Shown one piece after another: positions 1 to 9,839 of a DNA stretch of 64,000 nt. Below the pieces are notes generated by a model. It was not told the origin of the DNA. It ran no database searches and worked only from the letters and a program-made list of their open reading frames with translations. Both the position numbers and the translations under genes were made by a program. How positions within the stretch are numbered: the stretch's first letter is position 1; each line of letters begins with the position of its first letter. Source of the DNA: Saprospiraceae bacterium (GTDB taxonomy: Bacteria; Bacteroidota; Bacteroidia; Chitinophagales; Saprospiraceae); contig JAEUUU010000176.1 in NCBI GenBank assembly GCA_016787345.1, forward strand, positions 1 to 64,000, in the 5' to 3' direction.

Positions 1-1010
1 CGACCGAAGTAGTTGGCCGACATACCGTTTTCCTGGTTGCCGTCGCCGGCGTTGTCGGGCACGTAGTTGGCGTTCGGGTGCAGGCCGCCCTGCTCCTGGA
101 TACCGAAGTCGTTGTTGTTGACCGTGTTGTTGAGCACCGAGTGGTTGGTACCCTCGATCACGATGCCGTAGCCTTTTTCCGAACTGCCAGGGTTTTGCTG
201 CTTATAACCGGCAACGGTGTTGTTGCGCACCACCACACCCGTCGGGATGTTGGGGTAACCTTCGGAGTTGCCCATCAGGAAGGCCCGGCGGAACACCGCG
301 ATACCGGCGTGGTCTCGGTTGTTCATCGACGGCGAGGCCGTGAAGTTCACCGTGTTGTTTTCCACCACGATGGAGCCCGTGCCGCTGGTCTGGCCGGTGC
401 CGTTCGGGTTTTTGACCTCAATGCCGAATCGGCCGTTGTTGCTCAGGGTGTTGTTGGCGATCAGGTTGGCGCCTGTGCCGCCTTTCAGGCCCGAAAGGCC
501 GATACCGTTGTCGCCGTTGTTGTACACGTTGTTGCCCGTCATCGTGACGCCGGAGGCCGTGCCGTCCTGGAGTTCGATACCGCAGCAGTTGTTGTTGTAC
601 ACGTCGCAGTTGGTGATCGTGATATTTTCCTTAAAGCCGTTCCACACCACGATGCCGCGCGCGGCGCCGAAGGTGTTGGGGTGGCCCGATACGTCGAGGT
701 TGTTGAGCAAAAGGCCGTTGACCGGGCCATTGGCGTAGAAGCCGCTGCAACCCACATTATCCTTGATGGTGCAATGTTGCACATTGAGGCCGCTGTTGTT
801 GGCCGGGGCATAAATACCGCCGAAGGTGTTCGGGTTGGTGCCGTTGTGGTTTTTGATGGTGAATTTTTCGATGCCGACGTTGGTCACGCCGGATGCGATC
901 GTCACGCCTGAACCATTGCCCAGGCCCGTACCGTCGATAATCGTATTGGCCTCGCTGACGCCTTTGAGGGTCAGGGTTTTGCTCACATTGACTTTTTCAC
1001 GGAAGGTGTA
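1..1010. repeat. Internal duplicated beta-helix block, copy near the C-terminal side
   Basis: Within the giant beta-helix gene this block is homologous to 4195-5195. Both encode the same succession: NGxNxxT-type strands, ARGIVxWNG, NNNCCGIELQDG, NGRFGIEVK, and a block end at YFGR. The first bases of the window align with position 4195. The copies are diverged in DNA but nearly co-linear in protein, which indicates an old intragenic duplication. Confidence 0.75.
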
Positions 1011-4000
1011 TTCTTCGCATTCGATCACGTCGCTGGCATTAGCGGCGTTGATCGCTTCCTGAATGGTCAGGTAGTAGGTATTCTGTGTGAGGTTGTGTAC
1101 CGGGAAGATGTAAATCAAATTGCCCAGGCACAAATTATCGGAGCGATGGTACAGATTGGTTTCGAGCGTAGTACGCTGTGCGAAGCTCATGGCCGAAGGC
1201 AGTTGCAAACCTGCGCCGACGTCAAATTTATTGTTTTGAACATTCACATCCGGCACCCAGCAAGCCATCGTGGTGAGGGCATTGGCGCCGGCGCCGATCA
1301 GCGAAGTGTAGGCCGGGAAAGTGGCGCCGCTGCTGGTACCGGTTTGGTCGTCGAGCCGGATGAAGGTGGCGATACCGCTGTTGAAGTTGTTTTCGTTGCC
1401 GGGCGTACCGATCGTAAAGGTGCCGAAAGCGGCAGCATCGCTGTCGTGGTTGTGGAACGAGAGGGCCGTACCGCCCGGCGTACCGGAACCGTTGAAAATG
1501 TTGTTGGTCAGCACTGCGCCCACCGTGGTCTGAACGATCAGGGCGGAGTTGGTGCTGATCGATTTGGTATTGACGGCGATGTGGTGGTAAGTGGTCGAAC
1601 CGCTTTTGGGGGTAAAGCTGTTATTGTCCAGCGTTACGGAATTATAGTTTTCCAGACTGACGGCCCACTCGTGGTTGCTGAACGTATTACCGCTCACCTG
1701 CGTGGTTTTCATCTGCTGGTTGTTCTTCATGCGCAACACGGCTGCGCCGGGAGCAGAGACATTGGCAAAAGTGGCGTCGAAAATGTTGTTCGATACCGTC
1801 AGCGTAGCAGCGCCGGCATTGATGTCGGACAATTCGACACCGCCGCCGTTGAAGTTGTTGTTCGAGATCGTGACATTGCCATTGGAAGCAAAACGCACCA
1901 GCACATCGTGATTGATTGTCTGGAAGGTATTGCCGGTGAAAGAACCTCCGCCTTCGTCGAGCGCAACAGCCGCGCGGAAATAACGCGGCTGGCCGAATCC
2001 GTCGTTGGCAACCCCCGATACGGTGCTGTTCTGCACCGTGACATTGTCGACACCTCCAACGGCAATACGATAGTCGATCGGGCCTCCATAGTTGATGCTG
2101 ATGGCGTTGCGGTTGCTGTACGAGCCGTATGAAGCGGCGCCACTGGAACCATAGGCTTCCACCGCGCTGTTTTTCACCGTGAAGTTATCGATATCGCTTG
2201 CGCTCGCAATGATGGCGCTGCTGAGTTTGGTCAGGTCAACTTTGAACTTGAGGTTGTCAAATGTGACGCCGGGTTTCGATACATCGGCCAGGGCTGGTTT
2301 GCCGCTTATGGTGCCGGTAAAATCGATCACTGGCTGGGAAGCCCCTACCCCTTTGAGGGTCAGACTTTTGTTGACGAGTAATTGCTCGTTGTAGGTGCCG
2401 GGAGACACTTCAAGGGTATGGCCGTCGGCCGTGTTGGCATCGTCGATGGCCGCTTGAATCGTACAGAATGTTTCGAGGGTCGTGGTATTTTTAACCGGGC
2501 CGACGGGCGTGCCGGAGGGCGGAGCAGCGTTCAGCCAGGGGCAATACAACACTTTGGTCGTGATATTCGCGCCTGCACCGATCGGGCCGACCGGGCCGGG
2601 GCCGTTGGGGTCTTCCCAGTAGCAGTACGAGGCATCAATGTTTGTGGCGCTGAGGTTTTCCACGCCGTAGGTATTGCCGGCGAAGGAGTTGTTGGGAGTA
2701 GCCGTCACAGCGCCTGCCGTAGCCGTGGCCTGAATATCGCGACCGTTGTCGGGGCTTGCGCCGCCGTCGAAATTGTTCAGGTTGTTCACCGTACCGGTAC
2801 CGCCGTTGGTGAAGCGGATACCGATGGTGTTGTCATAGATGTGGTTGCCCTGAATGGTAGCGGCGCTGCCATCGACATCGATGCCGATCGGGTTGCCATG
2901 AATAGAGGCATCGTTGGCAGTAATGCTGGCGCTTACGTCGGTTCCGCGCAAGCGAATACCCGCGGTGGTTGCAGTGCTGAAATCACAATCGTCCGTCACG
3001 GTCAGCACGATTGGCTTGGACGCAGCGGTAGTATCGACGGCATTGATTCCAAACAAACCGCCTGAAACGTCGACATTCGAGAGTTTGAGTTTGGTATCGC
3101 TGGTGGCGTCGCCAAACCCGGCGTAGTTATTGACCACAAACACACCGAAACGAGTCGGGTTGGTGATCGTCATATTCGACACGGTTACTTCTGCCGAAGT
3201 ATTCCACACGCGAAGGCCGTCCTGAGCATTGGCGCCTACCGTGTTATTGTTCACGACCAGGCTATTGGCAACAAACATCGAAGTGATTTGCATACCGCGG
3301 TTGGTCGTTGCCCCACTTTCCGTATTGAGCGTATTGTTGGCCACGGTACAAACCGGGGCTGCGCTATGGTGGTTATTGACCCAGATACCCGTGAAGTAGG
3401 AGGTAATTTCGTTGCCGGAAAACTCAAAAGGAGCATTAACCATGGAGCCGAGCGTAGCAGACATAATACCCCGGCCCACCCGTGTCATTTTGTTGTTCTT
3501 CACATCGGTCGTCGACTCGTTCTCCATGTACACGGCCGTCGCTGTGCCGTCGGCCACGAGGCGGTGGATGTTGTCGAAGACGTTCTTTTCCACCAGGTTA
3601 TTTTGCTGCAATGCAAAGGATGGCGTGAACAGGTACACGCCATGACGGTACAGGTTTTGGGTAATGTTGTTTTTAAACGTGAGGTTGGAAATGCCCGTGG
3701 CCGGCGACTGCAGATTGTGCACAGCGCGTGCAGCGTGCAGATCGACACCATTGATATTAATACCGCCACTCAGCGCAGTGTTGTTGCCATTGAAGGTAAA
3801 GCCGTCGATCGTAACATTATTGGCAGAGACGGAAATCAGTGCGCCGTCGGTTGTATTGACGGATGGCGGCAACAAAATAGACTCTCCACCGGGGCGCGCA
3901 GTTGTACCTGTCGGTCGCGGATCAACGCCGTATTGCGCCCCGCGCAGGGACAGCGACTTGGTGATGTTGGTGTAGGCCACATACGTACCGGGTTCTGCCG

Positions 4001-6905
4001 TAATGATATTCCCGTTAGCCGTATTAGAGTCGTCGTTGGCCTGCTGCAGGGAGCAGAACGTTTCCCCCGTGCTGGTATTAAACACCACCCCGGCCAGCGT
4101 ATTCACCCCGGCGCCCACATTGCGGGTATTGGTGGTGTTGCCGCTGAACGTATTGCCCGTGATGACGTTGCCGCAGGTAAACGGCGCGTTGCCGCGACCG
4201 AAATACTGGTCGGACAGGTTGCTTTGATCGCCGTCATTTGTGCCGCCGCCCACGTTCTCCACATAAGGCGTATGGCCGGCCTGCTGCTGAATGCCCACGT
4301 TGTTGTTCGACACCGTATTGTTCTGCACTATGTGGTTGGTGCCTTCCACCACGATACCGAAACCGTCGGAAGTACTGGGCTGGCTGTAACCCGACACAGT
4401 GTTGTTTTGAATCACCACGCCGGTCGGGATATTGACGTTGCCAGTCGAAAGCGCGCCGCGGCGGTACACGGAGATGCCGGCGATGTCGCGGTTTTCGGGA
4501 ATAATGCTGACCGTGCGCGTCACCGTATTGCCCTGCACCACGATGCTTCCCGCGCCGGAAGTAGCGCCGGAGCCGTTGGGCAATTTGACCTCGATGCCGA
4601 AACGGCCGTTGTTGGTCACAGTGTTGTTCTCGATCAGATTGGCGCCCGGGCCGCTCAAGCCGATGGGGCTGATGCCGCTGTCGGAGTTGTCGTGAACGTT
4701 GTTGTTTTTGATCGTGATGCCGGTGGCCGAGCCGTCCTGCAATTCGATACCGCAGCAATTGTTGTTATAAACTTCGCAGTTCTGGATCGTTATATTGGAT
4801 TTGACGCCGTTCCATATGACGATGCCGCGGGCGAAGTTGCCGGGTGCACCGTGTCCGAACGACTTGACGTTGTCGATCAGCACGTTGCTGATATTGGCGT
4901 TGCCCTCGATGTAAATACCCGAGCAGTTGGGGTTGTTGTAAACGTCGCAGTTTTTGATGGTCAGGTTGTTGTTGCCGCCGGCCGCGTAGATACCGCCGGT
5001 GGTATTGGGCGTGCTGCCGGTGTACTGCGTCACGGCCAGGTCCTGAATGGTCACGTTGGTGACGCCGGAATTGATCGTGATGCCGCTGGCGCCCGAACTC
5101 AGGCCGGTGCCGAAAAGTACGGAATTGAGCGCGCCGTTGCCGTCGAGGGTCAGCGATTTGGAGATCGTGACGCGCTGGTTATAGGCGCCGTCTTCGAGGA
5201 AGATGGTTTTGCCGGAGGCGATATAATCGACGGCGGCCTGTACGGTCATGGGCGTGCTGGCGTCGCCGGCGGGGTCGTCGTCGACGTAGAAATTGCCCGT
5301 GGCGATGTCCTCTACATATACTAAGGTGTTGGAATAGCTGAACGGCGCGTCGAAGGATGCCGCGGCCACCGCGTAGGCCGTTGCCTGGTCGGGCCAGTAC
5401 GATTTATTCAAGGGCCCTACCCCGACAGCCCAGTCGATGCTGGCGCCGCTCAGACCGGTGATCACGTCGTTGGCGTTGACTTTTTGCGAATAGACCTTGA
5501 CCGGCTCGCCGATGCTCACCGTGCCCGTGAGGGTGAAGCCGTTGATACCTGCCGGCGGGCAGTACACGCCGCTGGTAAACAGGCCGATACCGGCGCTGAA
5601 AGCCGGGCTGAAAGCATTGCCGCTCGACGTGAAGCCGTTGATCGTCAGGTTGTTGCAATCGGTGATGGAAAGCCCGTTGCCGACGTTGTTGGTGGTCGTG
5701 AGGTTGGTCAAAACGACGTTATCGGAGCCGTTGATACCGATACCGGTACCGCCGCTGCTGTTGACGGTCACATTGGTCATAACCAGGTTGTGCGCGTCGC
5801 AGTCGACCTGAATGCCGAAAGTGGTGGCGTCAAAAACCGTCAGGTTCTGGATGGTGACGTTGGCCACGGCAACTTCGATGCCGTAGGTGGCAGATGTGGT
5901 AGAGGTGAGGATTTTACCGTCGCCGTCGATGATGACGGCTTTATTGACCACAACGAGGTCTTCACTCAGGTTACCTTCGAGTTTTAGGGTGTGCCCTGCC
6001 AGCGTGGCGGCATCGTCGATGGCTTCCTGGAGGGAGCAGAAAGATTTATTAGTCGTGAGGTTTTTTACCACGTTTCCGCCGGTGACGCCATTGGTAATCA
6101 GGTTGTCCCACCAGGCATCGTAGGTATTATCGGCGCTGGGATCGTATTGAGCAGGGGGCAGGGTATTGTCATTGAAATTGTACGCCTGCATAATAATATC
6201 GCCGTAATACACGGAAGCAGCAGATGCGACCGTCCCTACGGTTGTGCCGTTGACTTTGTACACGATATTACCACCGGAAAGGCTTGCCTCCAGCGTGATC
6301 CAGGTATCGTAGGCCAACCCGGCCACGTTTACCCATGCAGTGCCGTCCCAGTAACGCAGGGTCGGCGAGGCGCCGTCGACATTGGCGAAACCGATGATAG
6401 GATAATCGGAAATAGCGTCGCTGATATCGAACGCCGTGGCCCACATATCGGTACGGCGGTGTTTGGTAGCCCAGTCGGCTGGAATCCAGATGTCCCCTTT
6501 TACCGAGGTCACGCATTTCCCGCATTGGTTGAGTTTGCGACCCTGGGTATTGTAAAACTGGCCGCTGTAAGCGGGTGGGCGGTTTTGTGCGCCATCGGCA
6601 GCGCTGATGGAGATTTTCAGCGCATTGCTGCCTCCGATAGTACCCGAACTGAATCCGGCGGGCGGATAGCGGTCAGGGTACCAGGCGCCATCAACGTTGG
6701 TCGGTGAAAGCACCGGATTGACGTCGAATGTCTCATTGAGCAAATTGCATTGCGCTTTGACTTCTTCTGTCGAGAGAGTCACCAATCCCGCGATCAGGCC
6801 AAAGACAAGAAAACTTCCCATAAGGCGATGACGGCAGCAGGCGATGTGATTTTGCGCATTGGAGTATGCGCCGGAGAACATCGGGGTAAGTACAAAACCT
6901 TTCAT
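1..6905 (-). CDS. Giant secreted parallel beta-helix (pectin-lyase-fold) repeat protein, C-terminus beyond the window
   Basis: Reading from the ATG at 6905 the minus strand stays open for 2301 codons to the left edge, so the gene is partial and its stop is not in the window. The N-terminus has a hydrophobic segment (GSFLVFGLIAGLVTLS) ending in VKAQ, a plausible signal peptide; an in-frame ATG at 6821 just before it is an alternative start. About 230 residues resembling a laminin-G/concanavalin-like domain follow. After that come at least five modules, each opening with a phrase like FCSLQEAIDDA, then NKSLTLKG, then rows of short Asn/Gly/Ile-rich strands (for example NNTVTNNGRFGIEV), typical of PbH1/NosD right-handed beta-helices. 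It is probably exported to the surface; T9SS export is likely but the C-terminal sorting domain would lie off the edge. Substrate unknown: adhesin or polysaccharide-active protein are both possible. Confidence 0.88.
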   Translation of the reverse strand, partial: MKGFVLTPMFSGAYSNAQNHIACCRHRLMGSFLVFGLIAGLVTLSTEEVKAQCNLLNETFDVNPVLSPTNVDGAWYPDRYPPAGFSSGTIGGSNALKISISAADGAQNRPPAYSGQFYNTQGRKLNQCGKCVTSVKGDIWIPADWATKHRRTDMWATAFDISDAISDYPIIGFANVDGASPTLRYWDGTAWVNVAGLAYDTWITLEASLSGGNIVYKVNGTTVGTVASAASVYYGDIIMQAYNFNDNTLPPAQYDPSADNTYDAWWDNLITNGVTGGNVVKNLTTNKSFCSLQEAIDDAATLAGHTLKLEGNLSEDLVVVNKAVIIDGDGKILTSTTSATYGIEVAVANVTIQNLTVFDATTFGIQVDCDAHNLVMTNVTVNSSGGTGIGINGSDNVVLTNLTTTNNVGNGLSITDCNNLTINGFTSSGNAFSPAFSAGIGLFTSGVYCPPAGINGFTLTGTVSIGEPVKVYSQKVNANDVITGLSGASIDWAVGVGPLNKSYWPDQATAYAVAAASFDAPFSYSNTLVYVEDIATGNFYVDDDPAGDASTPMTVQAAVDYIASGKTIFLEDGAYNQRVTISKSLTLDGNGALNSVLFGTGLSSGASGITINSGVTNVTIQDLAVTQYTGSTPNTTGGIYAAGGNNNLTIKNCDVYNNPNCSGIYIEGNANISNVLIDNVKSFGHGAPGNFARGIVIWNGVKSNITIQNCEVYNNNCCGIELQDGSATGITIKNNNVHDNSDSGISPIGLSGPGANLIENNTVTNNGRFGIEVKLPNGSGATSGAGSIVVQGNTVTRTVSIIPENRDIAGISVYRRGALSTGNVNIPTGVVIQNNTVSGYSQPSTSDGFGIVVEGTNHIVQNNTVSNNNVGIQQQAGHTPYVENVGGGTNDGDQSNLSDQYFGRGNAPFTCGNVITGNTFSGNTTNTRNVGAGVNTLAGVVFNTSTGETFCSLQQANDDSNTANGNIITAEPGTYVAYTNITKSLSLRGAQYGVDPRPTGTTARPGGESILLPPSVNTTDGALISVSANNVTIDGFTFNGNNTALSGGININGVDLHAARAVHNLQSPATGISNLTFKNNITQNLYRHGVYLFTPSFALQQNNLVEKNVFDNIHRLVADGTATAVYMENESTTDVKNNKMTRVGRGIMSATLGSMVNAPFEFSGNEITSYFTGIWVNNHHSAAPVCTVANNTLNTESGATTNRGMQITSMFVANSLVVNNNTVGANAQDGLRVWNTSAEVTVSNMTITNPTRFGVFVVNNYAGFGDATSDTKLKLSNVDVSGGLFGINAVDTTAASKPIVLTVTDDCDFSTATTAGIRLRGTDVSASITANDASIHGNPIGIDVDGSAATIQGNHIYDNTIGIRFTNGGTGTVNNLNNFDGGASPDNGRDIQATATAGAVTATPNNSFAGNTYGVENLSATNIDASYCYWEDPNGPGPVGPIGAGANITTKVLYCPWLNAAPPSGTPVGPVKNTTTLETFCTIQAAIDDANTADGHTLEVSPGTYNEQLLVNKSLTLKGVGASQPVIDFTGTISGKPALADVSKPGVTFDNLKFKVDLTKLSSAIIASASDIDNFTVKNSAVEAYGSSGAASYGSYSNRNAISINYGGPIDYRIAVGGVDNVTVQNSTVSGVANDGFGQPRYFRAAVALDEGGGSFTGNTFQTINHDVLVRFASNGNVTISNNNFNGGGVELSDINAGAATLTVSNNIFDATFANVSAPGAAVLRMKNNQQMKTTQVSGNTFSNHEWAVSLENYNSVTLDNNSFTPKSGSTTYHHIAVNTKSISTNSALIVQTTVGAVLTNNIFNGSGTPGGTALSFHNHDSDAAAFGTFTIGTPGNENNFNSGIATFIRLDDQTGTSSGATFPAYTSLIGAGANALTTMACWVPDVNVQNNKFDVGAGLQLPSAMSFAQRTTLETNLYHRSDNLCLGNLIYIFPVHNLTQNTYYLTIQEAINAANASDVIECEEYTFREKVNVSKTLTLKGVSEANTIIDGTGLGNGSGVTIASGVTNVGIEKFTIKNHNGTNPNTFGGIYAPANNSGLNVQHCTIKDNVGCSGFYANGPVNGLLLNNLDVSGHPNTFGAARGIVVWNGFKENITITNCDVYNNNCCGIELQDGTASGVTMTGNNVYNNGDNGIGLSGLKGGTGANLIANNTLSNNGRFGIEVKNPNGTGQTSGTGSIVVENNTVNFTASPSMNNRDHAGIAVFRRAFLMGNSEGYPNIPTGVVVRNNTVAGYKQQNPGSSEKGYGIVIEGTNHSVLNNTVNNNDFGIQEQGGLHPNANYVPDNAGDGNQENGMSANYFG
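4195..5195. repeat. Internal duplicated beta-helix block, copy near the N-terminal side
   Basis: This is the partner of 1-1010, about 4.19 kb away in the same reading frame. After the YFGR end of this copy the protein continues with a short stretch and a new FCSLQ-type module. The same arrangement may follow beyond the left edge for the other copy. Confidence 0.75.
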
Positions 6906-7624
6906 ATAAAACAGATTAGCTGACGGTAAACTCGATATCTGAGTGATAAAAGTGATTATTGAAAGCGGTATTTTGATTTTCTATATATCCAACAATAAAT
7001 TCAACGCACACAAACCCACCAGCGATGATATTCGCTGGTAAAGCAGATGCATGAACAAATCGCAGGGTCGACTGACCAGTCAACACAAACAATAGGGTTA
7101 GCGACAGAGTGTGCCGGCGTTATTCGCCGGACTTATCGGAAATGGGAAAGTATGGGAGAGAGTAGCGCCCAAGCGCTTAAGGTGAGGAATTGATCCTTTG
7201 GTAGTTTAGTTGGGCAAACTCGTCTCACGGGATTCTTCGGATTAAAAAATACATGTCAAAACAAATAAGGATTGATTACACATCCTCATCCGTCTTTACC
7301 CAAGCTAAGGTAATAGCATGCCAATTGATTGGTATTTTCTAATAAAATTTTAATGCATGAAATAATAGCCTGGCGCGGTATTATATTGTTAAATGGCCAT
7401 TAACAATCTGATTACACATTTCTCCTCCTGATCTACTTTAAAAACTTAATCTTAATCCCCCGGCCCTGGAATACATCCGGCCCGGATGTCCATCCGCCCT
7501 GTCGTGTCATTAATCGAAAAAATCTTCGAGTGCTTCCAAATTACGCGACAGCTCGTACGGGTAACGCTACCTTTGAACTGCTCAACCCCAAAATCATTTC
7601 TTTTTTTCATCCATCTGATCGTCA
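6906..7624. other. 719-bp AT-rich divergent intergenic region with small hairpins
   Basis: No credible gene is seen. It separates the beta-helix gene (minus) from the ABC permease gene (plus), so it should carry promoters for both. Visible structures are an 8-bp stem ACCAGCGA/TCGCTGGT (7018-7039), GACTG/CAGTC (7070-7081) and CCGGCG/CGCCGG (7114-7130). A TACCTTTG box matching the Bacteroidota -7 element lies at 7568-7575, about 50 bp before the permease start, without a clear -33 partner. Confidence 0.5.
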
Positions 7625-8863
7625 ATGCCTTTTAGCGAAATACTCAGTATGGCCCTGCGCAACATACGCGCCAATATGTTGCGCGCAGTGCTCACCCTGC
7701 TCATCATTGCCTTCGGCATCATGGCGCTGGTGGGTATTCTGACCGCCATCGACGCGATTGCTTATTCGCTCAACGACAATTTTTCGGGCCTGGGCGCCAA
7801 CTCGTTCAGCATCAACCGTAAATGGGAAGAGGTGTCGAGTAAAAAACGCGGGCGGCGGCAGAAAGTCAGCGAACCCATTTCGTTCAAACAAGCCCTCGAA
7901 TTCAAAGAGCGCTACCAGTTTCCCGCCAAGGTGTCGGTCTCTTTTTGGGCTAACAATCTCTCGACAGTCAAGTACGCCGATAAAAAAACCAACCCCAATA
8001 TCGGTCTGGTGGGCATCAACGAAAATTACTTCGACGCCAAGGGTATGGAGGTGGAATTCGGCCGCGCTTTTTCCCGCACGGAAATCGAAGACGGCCAGGC
8101 TAAATGCGTGCTGGGCCGCGATCTGGTGAAAACGCTGTTCGACGACAAACCCGACAAGGCGCTCGATCAAATCATTTCCGTCAATGGCGAGCGCTACCGT
8201 GTGATCGGGGTGCTGAAAAAGAAAGGCGCCGCAATGGGCAGCAGCAACGACCGCGCGGTGTATGCGCCGCTGGTCAACGTAAAAGGCCGCTACGGCACCG
8301 AAGACACCGACTACGACCTTATGGTGGCCGTCACCAATACCGTCGACATAGAAACGGCCAAAGCGGAAGCCACCGGGCTTTTCCGCCAGATTCGCGGCCT
8401 CCGACCGGGTGAAGACGAAGACTTCGAGATATTCGCCAGCGACAGTCTGGTGGCTATTTTGAAAGAAAACACCACCACGCTCCGTCTGGCCACCATCGCC
8501 ATCGGGCTGATGACCCTGCTGGGCGCCGCGATCGGGCTCATGAACATCATGCTGGTGAGCGTGACCGAACGCACCCGCGAAATCGGGATTTACAAGGCCC
8601 TGGGCGCAACCCGCCGGAGTATCCTGCTCCAGTTCCTCACCGAAGCGATCATTATTTGCCAGATCGGCGGCATCGTGGGCATTCTGCTCGGTATCCTGGT
8701 GGGCAATATCGTGACCCCGATGCTCGGCGGCAGCTTCCTGATCCCCTGGGGCTGGATGTTTCTGGGCTTTACGCTTTGTATGATTGTCGGGATCGTGTCG
8801 GGTTTTTACCCGGCCATGAAAGCCGCCCGACTCGACCCTATCGAATCGCTGCGCTACGAATAA
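7625..8863 (+). CDS. MacB/FtsX-family ABC transporter permease
   Basis: The 412-residue protein has one N-terminal transmembrane helix (about 18-42), a MacB-type periplasmic core (about 45-270) and three C-terminal helices. The FtsX signature TREIGIYKALGATRRSILLQF precedes the last helices and the end is MKAARLDPIESLRYE, as is usual for the family. Such permeases pair with an ATPase of the LolD/MacB type and act on envelope substrates by mechanotransmission. No ATPase or adaptor is adjacent, so the partner must be encoded elsewhere (24585-25262 belongs to another operon). The next gene starts directly after the stop, so the two are probably co-transcribed. Confidence 0.9.
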   Translation: MPFSEILSMALRNIRANMLRAVLTLLIIAFGIMALVGILTAIDAIAYSLNDNFSGLGANSFSINRKWEEVSSKKRGRRQKVSEPISFKQALEFKERYQFPAKVSVSFWANNLSTVKYADKKTNPNIGLVGINENYFDAKGMEVEFGRAFSRTEIEDGQAKCVLGRDLVKTLFDDKPDKALDQIISVNGERYRVIGVLKKKGAAMGSSNDRAVYAPLVNVKGRYGTEDTDYDLMVAVTNTVDIETAKAEATGLFRQIRGLRPGEDEDFEIFASDSLVAILKENTTTLRLATIAIGLMTLLGAAIGLMNIMLVSVTERTREIGIYKALGATRRSILLQFLTEAIIICQIGGIVGILLGILVGNIVTPMLGGSFLIPWGWMFLGFTLCMIVGIVSGFYPAMKAARLDPIESLRYE

Positions 8864-9235
8864 ATGGAAACCTGGGAACTCGATTTTGAATGGTTGCGCG
8901 TGCAACACATCGTCCGCAAAGCCATGCGGCGCGAGCAACTGCCCGATCTGAATACTGTTTTGTTTCTCGTGGGTATTCAGGAACTCGGTCGTTGGAAAAA
9001 AGGCTTTTCCAAAGAAGAAAAACAGGACCTGATGCACATCGCGGTGTGCCGCCTGCTCAGCTACGAAGGTTATTTCGAGTTTGTCGGCCGCGACGCCGAC
9101 GGCTGGCCGCACTGGCGCCAGGTTCTGGAGATGCCGCGCCGGGACACTGCTGCCCAGGAAACCCTGCTCAAAATTCTCGCCGTGCGTTATTTTAAGGAAC
9201 TCGAAGTTGAAAACGGCGGGTTTGAAACGGAATAA
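8864..9235 (+). CDS. Conserved hypothetical protein, 123 aa
   Basis: The ATG directly follows the TAA of the permease gene, indicating translational coupling. The protein is soluble and mostly helical by composition, with a Trp-rich N-terminus (METWELDFEWLRV), a central GRWKKGFSKEEKQDL segment and DADGWPHW near residue 78. It has no signal peptide or membrane helix. I do not recognise a characterised family. Its place between an ABC permease and a lipoprotein prolyl isomerase suggests an operon but does not give a function. Confidence 0.8.
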   Translation: METWELDFEWLRVQHIVRKAMRREQLPDLNTVLFLVGIQELGRWKKGFSKEEKQDLMHIAVCRLLSYEGYFEFVGRDADGWPHWRQVLEMPRRDTAAQETLLKILAVRYFKELEVENGGFETE

Positions 9236-9242
9236 CGACGCT

Positions 9243-9839
9243 ATGCCCAGGCTCGCACTGTTCTTATGTCCCCTGTTGGTTCTGCTCGCGGCTTGCAACG
9301 CCGACAAAGCGCAGAACCTGCTTCTGCACACGAGCAATGGCGACATTCACATCGCCTTGTCGGATCGCGCACCCGAGCATTGCAACGATTTTATCGCCAT
9401 GTTGCGACTGCCCCGCCGTGATTCTTTGACTTTTTACCGCGTCGAGCGCGATTTCGCCATACACTTCGGCGTCGGCCCTGCCGATTCGCTGGCGCACATC
9501 GGCGTCGTCGAATACGAAGCCGGCGAGTTGCCGCTCGGCGGCAGTCTGGCCTCGGTCGCGGAGCAGCCCGGCAAGTGGTCCCAATCCGGCAATTATTTCC
9601 TGATCCTCGATCGCCCACAGTCGGATGCCACGCTTGACGCCCTGGAGAAAAAAACCGGCCGCCGCTTTACTCCTGCCGAGCGCCAGGCCTACAAAAAACA
9701 CGGCGGCTTGCCCCAATTGCAAGGCCAGGTAACCGTATTCGGCCGCATCACCGAGGGCCTGGAAATCGCCCAGCGCATCGCCGCCCTGCCGCGCGACGCC
9801 AAGGGGAGGCCGCTGGAAAGAGTGGTAGTGTGGGAATGA
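9243..9839 (+). CDS. Lipoprotein cyclophilin-type peptidyl-prolyl isomerase
   Basis: The start at 9243 gives a lipoprotein signal peptide (LALFLCPLLVLLAAC) whose Cys would be lipidated, so an envelope location is expected. The cyclophilin fold is visible as LLLHTSNGDIHIAL, APEHCNDFIAML, FYRVERDFAIHFGVG (with the Arg of the FxR motif) and GQVTVFGRITEGLEIAQRI. The usual QGGD and GSQFFI motifs are degenerate (HFGVG and SGNYFLIL), so activity may be altered. At 198 residues it is family length. The TGA stop overlaps the first unit of the tandem-repeat array that follows. Confidence 0.85.
   Translation: MPRLALFLCPLLVLLAACNADKAQNLLLHTSNGDIHIALSDRAPEHCNDFIAMLRLPRRDSLTFYRVERDFAIHFGVGPADSLAHIGVVEYEAGELPLGGSLASVAEQPGKWSQSGNYFLILDRPQSDATLDALEKKTGRRFTPAERQAYKKHGGLPQLQGQVTVFGRITEGLEIAQRIAALPRDAKGRPLERVVVWE

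Noticed and set aside
3288-5324. A 678-codon plus-strand open frame opposite the beta-helix gene
   Set aside because: The product is a His/Val/Asp-rich shadow of the Asn/Gly repeats; the minus strand is open throughout and shows real module structure.
7622-9346. A 574-codon minus-strand open frame opposite the ABC permease and the next gene
   Set aside because: It spans two clear genes on the other strand and has no recognisable domain.
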